From JBEKYD01 sp049511335 (lineage in GTDB: Bacteria; Acidobacteriota; Terriglobia; Bryobacterales; Bryobacteraceae), in assembly GCA_049511335.1 (NCBI GenBank), contig JBEKYD010000044.1:1-32755 (forward strand): 32,755 bases of DNA. Reading direction: 5' to 3'. Shown one piece after another: positions 24,384-30,941 of the stretch (position 1 is its first letter; each line of letters starts with the position of its first letter). The notes under the pieces are model-generated. The model made no database searches and was not told where the DNA came from. It worked only from the letters and a program-made list of their open reading frames with translations. The position numbers and the translations under genes were made by a program.

Positions 24384-25119
24384 ATATTTCGCGCTCCGCG
24401 CCCAGAACAACTACGAGATCCAGGTGTACGCCTCCGACCTGGTGCCGCCCGGTTGCACCATGACCGAGCTGCACAGCAATTTCACGGTCAACGGGTTCAA
24501 GACCAAAATGGATGGCGTGCTTCCCGATAACCATGCCGAGCACGAAACCCTTGAGATCACCCATGGGTGGGACGAGTGGTTCGAGACCGGCTTCTACATC
24601 TTTACCAGCATCCAGAACGGAACCTGGTATTACGTCGGTTCGCATATTCGTCCGCGCATCGCCGTGCCCGAGAAATATCATCTGCCCGTGGGTCTAAGCC
24701 TTTCCACCGAATTTGGCTGGGTGCGGCCGAATCTCTCGACCGATACCTGGACCTGGGAAATCCGCCCGATCGTCGATAAGAAAATCGAAAAGTGGTACTT
24801 CGCCTTCAATCCCGCCATCGAAAAATCCTTCCGCGGGCTGGAGCAGCCGCGCGGCTACGAGTTCTCCCCGGATTTCAAATTCAGCTACGATGTCACCAAA
24901 AAGATCGCCGCCGGGGCGGAATATTACGGCGGCTGGGGCCCGATCGCCGGTTTGGAAGCGTTGCGCGAGCAGCAGCAACAGATCTTTCCCGACGTGGACC
25001 TGGACTTCGGCAAGAATTGGGAATTCAACTTTGGCGTCGGTCTCGGCGTCACCCAGTCCACCGAGCGTCTGATCGTAAAAGCGATTCTGGGCTACCGCTT
25101 CAACTACAAAGGCCCGTAG
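24313..25119 (+). CDS. Exported beta-rich protein (probable outer-membrane barrel)
   Basis: The 268-residue product starts with a hydrophobic signal segment (LKLLSALSVFICVHLWPYFA, cleavage near LRAQ). The mature part consists of alternating aromatic and polar stretches (GWDEWFETGFYIFTSIQNGT, WEIRPIVDKKIEKWYFAFNP, FSYDVTKKIAAGAEYYGGWG, WEFNFGVGLGVTQSTE) and ends with an aromatic-rich strand (AILGYRFNYKG), typical of an outer-membrane beta-barrel. I do not recognise a specific family; relatives are often called 'hypothetical' or 'transporter-like' barrels. The start codon and signal peptide are encoded by the inverted repeat at 24296-24383. There is no clear ribosome binding site because the repeat occupies that position. 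A start before the repeat is excluded by the upstream stop. The gene follows the GT4 gene by 35 bases. Confidence 0.75.
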   Translation: MNADKKPLKLLSALSVFICVHLWPYFALRAQNNYEIQVYASDLVPPGCTMTELHSNFTVNGFKTKMDGVLPDNHAEHETLEITHGWDEWFETGFYIFTSIQNGTWYYVGSHIRPRIAVPEKYHLPVGLSLSTEFGWVRPNLSTDTWTWEIRPIVDKKIEKWYFAFNPAIEKSFRGLEQPRGYEFSPDFKFSYDVTKKIAAGAEYYGGWGPIAGLEALREQQQQIFPDVDLDFGKNWEFNFGVGLGVTQSTERLIVKAILGYRFNYKGP

Positions 25120-25133
25120 CGAGCCGCGCCAAG

Positions 25134-25199
25134 GTGGGGCATGCTTCAGCTTGCCCGTGAGCCCGCAGCGCCGGCGATCTCGGTCGCCGGTGTCTTTAC
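25134..25199. repeat. Dispersed GTGGGGCATGC/CGCCGGCGATC palindromic repeat
   Basis: The block begins with GGTGGGGCATGCTTCAGCTT and continues with palindromic parts such as CGGCGATCTCGGTCGCCG (imperfect stem). It resembles other GTGGGGC-edged repeats in the window. It lies downstream of the exported protein gene and ends where the mini-ORF at 25200-25253 stops. Confidence 0.5.
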
Positions 25200-25253
25200 T
25201 TAAGCGCACAGAGACACGGCCGTCAGAACCAGGGCGGAGAAGAGCTTCGTCAT
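25200..25253 (-). pseudogene. 17-codon signal-peptide mini-ORF with strong ribosome binding site
   Basis: The ORF reads M-T-K-L-F-S-A-L-V-L-T-A-V-S-L-C-A then TAA: a lysine followed by a hydrophobic core, as in a signal peptide. GAGGTGA stands 5 bases before the ATG, one of the best ribosome binding sites in the window. The stop falls at the border of the repeat at 25134-25199. The simplest reading is an exported protein gene cut off by repeat insertion; a genuine leader or membrane micropeptide is possible. Confidence 0.45.
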
Positions 25254-25310
25254 CCGTTCACCTCGCAGCAACCGGCGGGGCGGGGAAGCCGAAAGTTTCG
25301 CGGGAGTAAG

Positions 25311-26846
25311 TCATTGCGCCTCGGCAGGCCTGTTGAAGTCCCGTAGGTCAAACACTTTGAAATCCTCCCCCGGCGCCTGTACCTTCAGGATCAGAGCTAC
25401 ATGCATGGTTTCCTGGAAGTAGCGAATGTGAATGGTATGCCTGCCCTCGGTTAGATCGAGCGTTTTCGCAGCCCCTAATATGGTGTGGACCCTATCCAGG
25501 TCGATGACCGAGTTGTCGTCGATGTACAATACCGCACCGTCGTCGGAAGACATCTTGAAATGGTAAGCCCCGGCGACTTTTGCCCAAAACTCGCCGTAGT
25601 AGTCGATCCCGAACCATTCAGGCCTCGAGGTCACACCAGGAAGCCCTTTGTCAGCATATCGGTACGTTACGTTCAGCGAGTAGGTATAGAGGGCCCCGAT
25701 CGCCTCCATAGTTCCGAAGTCGGGGAGAGCGCGCGTTCCCGGTGTCAGTTCGTACACATCGCCGCATAGGGAATCGGACTTCGGCAGGATCGATCCGAAT
25801 GAGCCGAGAGTCTCGGGTTTTTGTTTTGCCTCCCACTTCCTGGGTGCCTTCACCTGGGATTTCGTCAGTTCCATCGGGTCAACAATCGTTGTGGGAACGT
25901 CGATTGTTCCCATGTTCCCCGTTTCGCGGTCGCGCACAACAAAGCGTACCAGAGCGGGACCGCCCTGCCGCGGCAAATCCACCAAGGTAGAGAACCCAAC
26001 CGCGAGGACCCGCGCGTACTCCTTCGGACTTAACACTTCTTCCGCCGATTTATGCCCGTAGTTGAGAAAATGGCCTTCCGCGTTGAAGGTACACGCGCCG
26101 TAGTCGAGTTCCACGCGGCGCGCCTCGTCCGACAGCGAAACGAACGCCAGTGAGCCGGGCTCGATCGCCAGGCGGTAGCGCAGCGGATCGGTATCCGCCG
26201 TTTGAACCAAGTGGGCCTTGAGTGCAATCGAAGGAGGTGTCTCGGAGCGGTAACACGCCGCTCTCTCCAAATCCACATCCGCAACCGATCCGTTCCGCAC
26301 CCGCGGCTTCGCCGGCACGTTCATCTCGCCAACATAGTACTCATGGCGGTAGGAAAGCGTCGTGTGCGCGCGACTGGTCGTAATCAGAACCTCGTGATGT
26401 CCACTCTTCCAGCCGTCCGCGCTCGGCTGGTACGCCACTTGATAGTGGAACGTCGTGCGAACCGCGCAACCCCCGCCCAGCGCGAGGCGAAACCCATCGG
26501 AAGGAGTGTCGCCCGTGTTTGCCTCCAAAGCCGGATCGACCACGCGAAACGCTGAAATCGTTCTGAGCTGTTTTTGCGACCGGCCCGCGACCTCGAATAT
26601 CTGCAAGTCGCTTTCCTTCAGATCGGTGACAGGATGGTTCTTCTGGTCCCGCGCGATCAAGTCGATGAGAACCTCACGCGTTGTCACGCGGAGCGTATAA
26701 GGCACTTGCCGATCGCCGCTCCTGGAGTCCGGCCGAGGTTGGATCGGCGGCGCTGCCTGAGCCCATGCCTGAACAGGCGCGGCAACGAGCAGGAAGACCA
26801 TGCAGGAACCGAGTGTGGCAAGGGTTTTCAAGCGATTTGCCTCCAT
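25311..26846 (-). CDS. Secreted protein with VWFA-related acidobacterial N-module and C-terminal PA14
   Basis: The 511-residue product has a signal peptide (core LATLGSCMVFLLVAAPVQAW). The first mature part, LRVTTREVLIDLIARDQKNH followed by PVTDLKESDLQIFEVAGR, is the N-terminal module of 'VWFA-related Acidobacterial' proteins, but the VWA core with its MIDAS motif is missing; beta-rich sequence follows instead (HYQVAYQPSADGWKSGHHEV). The C-terminus (about 400-505) is a PA14 domain: FGIDYYGEFWAKVAGAYHFK, SSDDGAVLYIDDNSVIDLD, EGRHTIHIRYFQ. PA14 domains bind carbohydrates. The start at 26846 was chosen over 27203 because it gives a signal peptide and because the longer form overlaps the divergent glycosyltransferase gene. 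Function unknown; carbohydrate binding outside the cell is likely. Confidence 0.8.
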   Translation of the reverse strand: MEANRLKTLATLGSCMVFLLVAAPVQAWAQAAPPIQPRPDSRSGDRQVPYTLRVTTREVLIDLIARDQKNHPVTDLKESDLQIFEVAGRSQKQLRTISAFRVVDPALEANTGDTPSDGFRLALGGGCAVRTTFHYQVAYQPSADGWKSGHHEVLITTSRAHTTLSYRHEYYVGEMNVPAKPRVRNGSVADVDLERAACYRSETPPSIALKAHLVQTADTDPLRYRLAIEPGSLAFVSLSDEARRVELDYGACTFNAEGHFLNYGHKSAEEVLSPKEYARVLAVGFSTLVDLPRQGGPALVRFVVRDRETGNMGTIDVPTTIVDPMELTKSQVKAPRKWEAKQKPETLGSFGSILPKSDSLCGDVYELTPGTRALPDFGTMEAIGALYTYSLNVTYRYADKGLPGVTSRPEWFGIDYYGEFWAKVAGAYHFKMSSDDGAVLYIDDNSVIDLDRVHTILGAAKTLDLTEGRHTIHIRYFQETMHVALILKVQAPGEDFKVFDLRDFNRPAEAQ

Positions 26847-26957
26847 CCGCGTCCCACCGTGGAAAGCAGCAACTCTCACGTAACCCACTTTACGATGCCT
26901 TTCTCCGCTTGACAACTTCCGCTGGCGTCCCAGTCCCTCCGTGCCCGCGGAAGCATT

Positions 26958-26983
26958 CGTGGCGCGGGCCTCCAGGCCTGCGA
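26958..26983. repeat. Short GCGGGCCTCCAGGCCTGC palindromic repeat
   Basis: GCGGGCCT and AGGCCTGC pair over a 2-base loop. The phrase is a common dispersed unit in acidobacterial intergenic DNA. It lies in the leader of the NfrB-like glycosyltransferase gene, inside the open frame that would be translated only if the upstream GTG at 26941 were used, which argues for the later start. Confidence 0.45.
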
Positions 26984-27036
26984 GTTTATTTGAGAGAAAA
27001 CGGCGCTTCGGACGACTCACTATCGAGGACATTCGT

Positions 27037-28779
27037 GTGGCCGATCGCTGGTTCATTGCGTGCTTGATTCCGCTGGCGTCGTGGATATTGCTGAGCGGGC
27101 TGGACGACCTGTTCATCGTATTCGTATGGTGCCTTCCACGGCGCAAGCGGTCCTTGCCCTCGAGCGCCGCCCTGGCGCGGATTCCGGAACGGCGCATCGC
27201 CATCTTTGTGCCGCTCTGGGCGGAAGCCCGCGTGATCGGGCAGATGCTGCGGCGTACGCTTTCCTCGGTCGCGTACGAAAAGTACGACGTATTCGCGGGC
27301 GTCTACCCCAACGACGAGGCCACCGCCAACGCCGTTCGGGAAGTGGCGGAAAGCTGGCCCCGGTTGCACGTGGCCGTGGTTCCACACGACGGGCCGACTT
27401 CGAAGGGCGACTGCCTGAACGCCATTTATCAGGACATGCTCGCCTGGGAAGCGGCGCGAGGCGTCCGTTTCGAGGTCATCCTCACGCACGACGCCGAAGA
27501 CCTGGTCTATCCCGACTCCCTGCGCCTGATCAACTGGTTCTCGCGCGATCACGAAATGGTGCAGATACCGGTGCTGCCGCTGCCCACCCCTTTCCGCGAA
27601 TTCACTCACGGGGTTTACTGCGACGAGTTTGCCGAGTTCCAACTCAAAGACCTGATCGTGCGCCGCCTGCTGGGCGGGTTTCTGCCGGCCAGCGGAGTCG
27701 GCACCGGATTCGAGCGCGACGCGCTGGAGGCGCTGGCGGCCACGCGCGGCGGACTGCTGTTCGACCCCTCCTGCCTGACCGAAGATTATGAAACCGGTTA
27801 CCGTCTGCACCAGCTTGGCTACCGGCAATTGTTCGTGCCTTTGTTTACCGACGGCGCGGGCTTACAGGCTACGCGCGAGTTCTTTCCGCGAGAGTTGAAA
27901 GAGGCCATCCGGCAGCGGAGCCGGTGGATTACCGGAATTGTCCTGCAGGGGTGGGAGAACCATGGCTGGCGAGGCTCGGCATGGGAGTTGTATTGGTTCT
28001 GGCGGGACCGGAAGGGAATCGTGGGCAACCTGCTGGCGCCCTTGTCGAGCCTGCTGTTTCTGGCGGGGTTATGGCGCTGGCGGGAGTTGGCAAAGGCGCC
28101 GCCCATGGTGGCCGGGTTATGTTTCCTGACGCTCGCGCTCGCAGCCTCTCACATCTCGATCCGCGCGCGGGCGAGCGCCCTGGTTTACGGTTGGCGGTTC
28201 GCTTTGGGAGTTCCGCCGCGGATGTGGTGGGGCACCGTGATGAACCTGGCGGCAACCGCGGTGGCGCTGCACGGCTATGTAGCGTCGATGGCGGGGCTGC
28301 GGGAACTTACCTGGAGCAAGACCGAACACGTGTACCCGGTGGCGGGCGCGGCCACCAACCTGCGTCTGGGCGAAGTGCTGGTGCGCCTGCGATGCCTTTC
28401 GCGCGCCCAGGTTCAGGCGGCTCTGGAAACGCAGCCGCCAGGGATGCGGTTGGGCGAATATCTGGTGCGATCGGACCAACTTTCGGAAGAGAATCTGTAT
28501 CGGGCGCTGAGCCGCCAGACCGGCCTGGAGCTGGGTTTGCCCAGGACAGGCGAAGTTTCCGTCCCCGCCACGCACTTGCTGCCGGCCCGTACTTCGCGGC
28601 GCTGGAAGGTTTTGCCCTACCGGGTCTCGGCCGGCCAGATGCATCTGCTCACCCCCGAGATTCCATCCCGCGAAATGTTGCGAAATCTCGAACGAGTAGC
28701 GAGCCTCCAGTTGCGTTTCCGCCTGGTGCCGCCGCGAGATTTTGAGCGATTCGCGGATCGATACCTCGGAGGCCGCTAA
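27037..28779 (+). CDS. NfrB-like membrane glycosyltransferase with C-terminal MshEN domain
   Basis: The 580-residue protein (GTG start, GAGGA 7 bases upstream) begins with a membrane helix (WFIACLIPLASWILLSGLDD). A GT2 domain of the cellulose-synthase type follows: FVPLWAEARVIGQML, the acidic motif HDAEDLVYPD (Asp152-Asp155), TEDYETGYRLHQLGYRQLF (Glu249-Asp250) and QRSRW (293-297). Three or more membrane helices come next, then from about residue 443 a MshEN/GspE-N domain with two tandem half-repeats (LGEVLVRLRCLSRAQVQAAL and LGEYLVRSDQLSEENLYRAL). This is the architecture of E. coli NfrB, the phage N4 adsorption protein B, which makes a surface glycan under c-di-GMP control. By analogy it should export a polysaccharide when c-di-GMP binds MshEN. 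No NfrA-type outer-membrane partner is adjacent. An upstream GTG (26941) would add repeat-derived residues. Confidence 0.87.
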   Translation: MADRWFIACLIPLASWILLSGLDDLFIVFVWCLPRRKRSLPSSAALARIPERRIAIFVPLWAEARVIGQMLRRTLSSVAYEKYDVFAGVYPNDEATANAVREVAESWPRLHVAVVPHDGPTSKGDCLNAIYQDMLAWEAARGVRFEVILTHDAEDLVYPDSLRLINWFSRDHEMVQIPVLPLPTPFREFTHGVYCDEFAEFQLKDLIVRRLLGGFLPASGVGTGFERDALEALAATRGGLLFDPSCLTEDYETGYRLHQLGYRQLFVPLFTDGAGLQATREFFPRELKEAIRQRSRWITGIVLQGWENHGWRGSAWELYWFWRDRKGIVGNLLAPLSSLLFLAGLWRWRELAKAPPMVAGLCFLTLALAASHISIRARASALVYGWRFALGVPPRMWWGTVMNLAATAVALHGYVASMAGLRELTWSKTEHVYPVAGAATNLRLGEVLVRLRCLSRAQVQAALETQPPGMRLGEYLVRSDQLSEENLYRALSRQTGLELGLPRTGEVSVPATHLLPARTSRRWKVLPYRVSAGQMHLLTPEIPSREMLRNLERVASLQLRFRLVPPRDFERFADRYLGGR

Positions 28780-29158
28780 AGCGCAGCCAGCCGGTTGGCG
28801 GCATTTGTTCAAGGGCGAGACGGCCCGCTCCAGTCGGATTAGTCATTTTCCGCACCAGAAAATGGGTGAGCCCGCGGGCCAAGGTACCAGGACGCTTATA
28901 ACGTAAAATCCGATAAGTACTAAGAATTAAAATTACCGGATGCAGGGGGTTACCTGTGGGTTTACAATACCACCAAGTTCCATTTCGGCCTGCACTACTG
29001 AGTGTAGTTTTTAACCCGGAATGGAAAACCGAAAATCCGGGCGGAATGAAGCGTTCAGGATGACCACTATTGAGCGTCGTAGACTTATGCCCGTCGCGCG
29101 CTGTTTAAGGACCGTGATCGGTTCACCGGCTCTGACCGGCGCATAAAGAGGAGATGAA
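28780..29158. other. 379-base leader/intergenic region before the secreted protein gene
   Basis: An AT-rich patch (about 28900-28945) lies in GC-rich surroundings and may hold the promoter. Small possible stems include CCCGGA and TCCGGG at about 29015-29040, and CCGG-x6-CCGG near 29130. The riboswitch motifs I could check by eye (GCAAACC of GEMM, for example) are absent. A very good ribosome binding site (AAGAGGAGA) precedes the ATG at 29159. Confidence 0.5.
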
Positions 29159-30565
29159 ATGAGGATGAGATTGCAATCGGGGTACATGCGAAAACTCTCG
29201 CTGTATCTGCCTGTTATCTTATTGGCTTTGATTCCCGCGGTTGCGGCCGGCCAAACCTACACATTCAATTTCGCCACGCCCGTGGTGCTTGCCCCCACCG
29301 AAACGCTGGGCGCCTGGTATCCGGACCGTTACCCCCCATGCGGGTTTTCTTCCCCAGCAGTGGCGCCGGACGGCGCCTTGAATTCTCTCGATGAGTCTAT
29401 CTGCGCGAGCGATGCTCAGCCGACCGGTGCACCCGCTGCGGATAATTTCTATAACACGCAAGGCCGTAAGTATGACATGCCAGCCAACATTACTACCGTA
29501 TCTATCGAACTCTACGTGCCCATCAGTTGGGCGTCATTGAATCGGCGCATGGCGGGTTTCTGGGGCACCGTGGATGATAACACCAACGCCGTCGGGGATT
29601 ACCCGATCATCGAGTTCGAGGGGCCCACTACCAGCGACAGCCCCATCGGTCCAGGCTACCGACCCAATGGCGGCGTGGCGGGATTCTATGGCTGGAACAA
29701 CGTGACGGGCAGTTTTGTTTTCATCGGCCTTCCCGCAGGCTTCCATTACAACTCCTGGGTCCAACTAACCATGACACTGGTACCCGGAACGGGTTTCGTA
29801 TACACTATTAGCGGTCCTTCGGGTCTGGGCGCTGTCTCCATCACGAGCCCGTTGAGCGATACGGCTGACGTGTCGTTTGCCAACGTAATCCTGGAAGGCT
29901 ACAACTATGATGCAGATTACAGCATCTACTGGAACAACGCCGCCTCCGTATTACAACGTGCCCAGGATGGACCCGTTCAGATTCATTATTTCGCGCCTCA
30001 GTCGTACAACGGTGACGGTTACATCAACGTCATGAACGACGGGTATAACGGCGATCCACTGCAGGGCCCCGCCGGGGGATCTGCAGGCAACATCTGCGTG
30101 AATGTCTTCGCGTTCGACGCCAATGACGAGGAGGAAATCGCTTGCTGCTCCTGCCTGGTCACGCCGAACGGAGCCGTGTCTCTCGACATCGCCGGAATCT
30201 TGACGAACACCGCGACCGGCATAGTGCCGGCCAAGGGCGAGACCGTTAAGCTCGTTGCCACGGAACCTACGGCGGGCTTCACGGGCACGAGTTGCTCCGG
30301 TAGTGCGCTGGCTGTGGGCACCACTGGCGTTCTTGCCACCGGTATGGTGGCCTGGGGTACCACTCTCGCACTGACGAACACGTCGGGTTCATACGCAACT
30401 GTAGAGACACCGTTCATCCCGGTCAGTCCGGGCACTGGCGCCGCTGGCTCTAACACCGACCTGGTCAGCATTGCCAGCCGGTGCGCTTTCCTCATCAACA
30501 ATGGCAGCGGCGCGGGTCTGTGCCCGCAGTGCACTGCCGGTACGCTGGGCGCCGCGAAGATGTAG
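29159..30565 (+). CDS. Secreted protein with acidobacterial Cys-rich C-terminal domain
   Basis: The 468-residue product has a signal peptide (LSLYLPVILLALIPAVAAG, cleavage before QTYTF). Residues about 35-290 look like a secreted jelly-roll or lectin-like domain (MAGFWGTVDDNTNAVGDYPI, GWNNVTGSFVFIGLPAGFHY, NSWVQLTMTLVPGTGFVYTI). The last 180 residues contain GDGYINVMNDGYNGD, NICVNVFAFDANDEEEIACC, SCLVTPNGAVSLDIAGILTN, and end with a CAFLINNGSGAGLCPQC motif. From memory this matches a recurrent acidobacterial domain with the pattern CxxxYVFDxxQExxxCCxCxVTPNG; no function is known to me. Conserved cysteines imply disulfides and an extracytoplasmic place. The ribosome binding site AAGAGGAGA supports the start at 29159; ATG at 29165 is also possible. 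Confidence 0.75.
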   Translation: MRMRLQSGYMRKLSLYLPVILLALIPAVAAGQTYTFNFATPVVLAPTETLGAWYPDRYPPCGFSSPAVAPDGALNSLDESICASDAQPTGAPAADNFYNTQGRKYDMPANITTVSIELYVPISWASLNRRMAGFWGTVDDNTNAVGDYPIIEFEGPTTSDSPIGPGYRPNGGVAGFYGWNNVTGSFVFIGLPAGFHYNSWVQLTMTLVPGTGFVYTISGPSGLGAVSITSPLSDTADVSFANVILEGYNYDADYSIYWNNAASVLQRAQDGPVQIHYFAPQSYNGDGYINVMNDGYNGDPLQGPAGGSAGNICVNVFAFDANDEEEIACCSCLVTPNGAVSLDIAGILTNTATGIVPAKGETVKLVATEPTAGFTGTSCSGSALAVGTTGVLATGMVAWGTTLALTNTSGSYATVETPFIPVSPGTGAAGSNTDLVSIASRCAFLINNGSGAGLCPQCTAGTLGAAKM

Positions 30566-30568
30566 TTT

Positions 30569-30823
30569 TCACGGCTCCAGCTTAGATTCTGCCGGGCCAA
30601 CCTGAGGTTCGTCTCTCAGATTGTCTTCCGGAGCGAGCAAGTCGATGAGCTCTTGGATGGCGGCATCGGCTCTGCGGTATGCCGCCTCGATTTTGGCGGC
30701 GGGCTTGAATTTTTCATCTAGGCTAGGGGTGAAGCAGCGTGTTGGCGAGGCGTCCTTGTCCAGGTTGGATTCCTGCGGCTCTTCGTGGCCCCGTGCTGTT
30801 CGACCAACATGCTGGGAAGTGTC
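30569..30823 (-). pseudogene. Open frame of 84 codons with coding character but no start codon
   Basis: Between a TGA at 30824-30826 and the stop at 30569-30571 the minus strand encodes, among other residues, EPQESNLDKDASPTRCF, SLDEKFKPAAKIEAAYRRAD, AAIQELIDLLAPEDNLRDEP and ends ESKLEP. The helical, charged pattern and codon usage look like a genuine protein C-terminus. There is no ATG, GTG or TTG in the frame. It ends 3 bases from the stop of the convergent secreted-protein gene. It is probably the remnant of a gene that lost its 5' part, or one split by a frameshift upstream. I do not recognise the family. The opposite-strand open frame at 30621-30836 is its shadow. Confidence 0.5.
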
Positions 30824-30866
30824 TCACTTCCGATAACGGATATTATGTTAAATAATGTCGGCGGCT

Positions 30867-30903
30867 AAAAATCGGCCCGGTCCCCGCTGAATGAGACCGG
30901 GCC
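30867..30903 (-). terminator. Rho-independent terminator of the FecR-type gene
   Basis: On the minus strand a perfect 9-bp stem (30895-30903 and 30874-30882, GGCCCGGTC/GACCGGGCC) with a 12-base loop is followed by ATTTTTAG, a run of five T. It lies about 40 bases past the stop of the FecR/DUF6600-type gene at 30942. Confidence 0.8.
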
Positions 30904-30941
30904 TATGGGAAGAAACTAATCGCTGCTTTGGAAAAACTGTT

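Noticed and set aside
26941..27036. N-terminal extension of the NfrB-like protein from GTG 26941
   Set aside because: Encoded partly by a dispersed palindromic repeat and lacks a ribosome binding site; GTG 27037 has GAGGA at good spacing.
28780..29158. Possible c-di-GMP or other riboswitch in the leader
   Set aside because: Core motifs such as GCAAACC are absent; only short stems are visible.
30621..30836. 71-codon open frame on the plus strand
   Set aside because: Antisense to the startless minus-strand frame, which has the better coding character.
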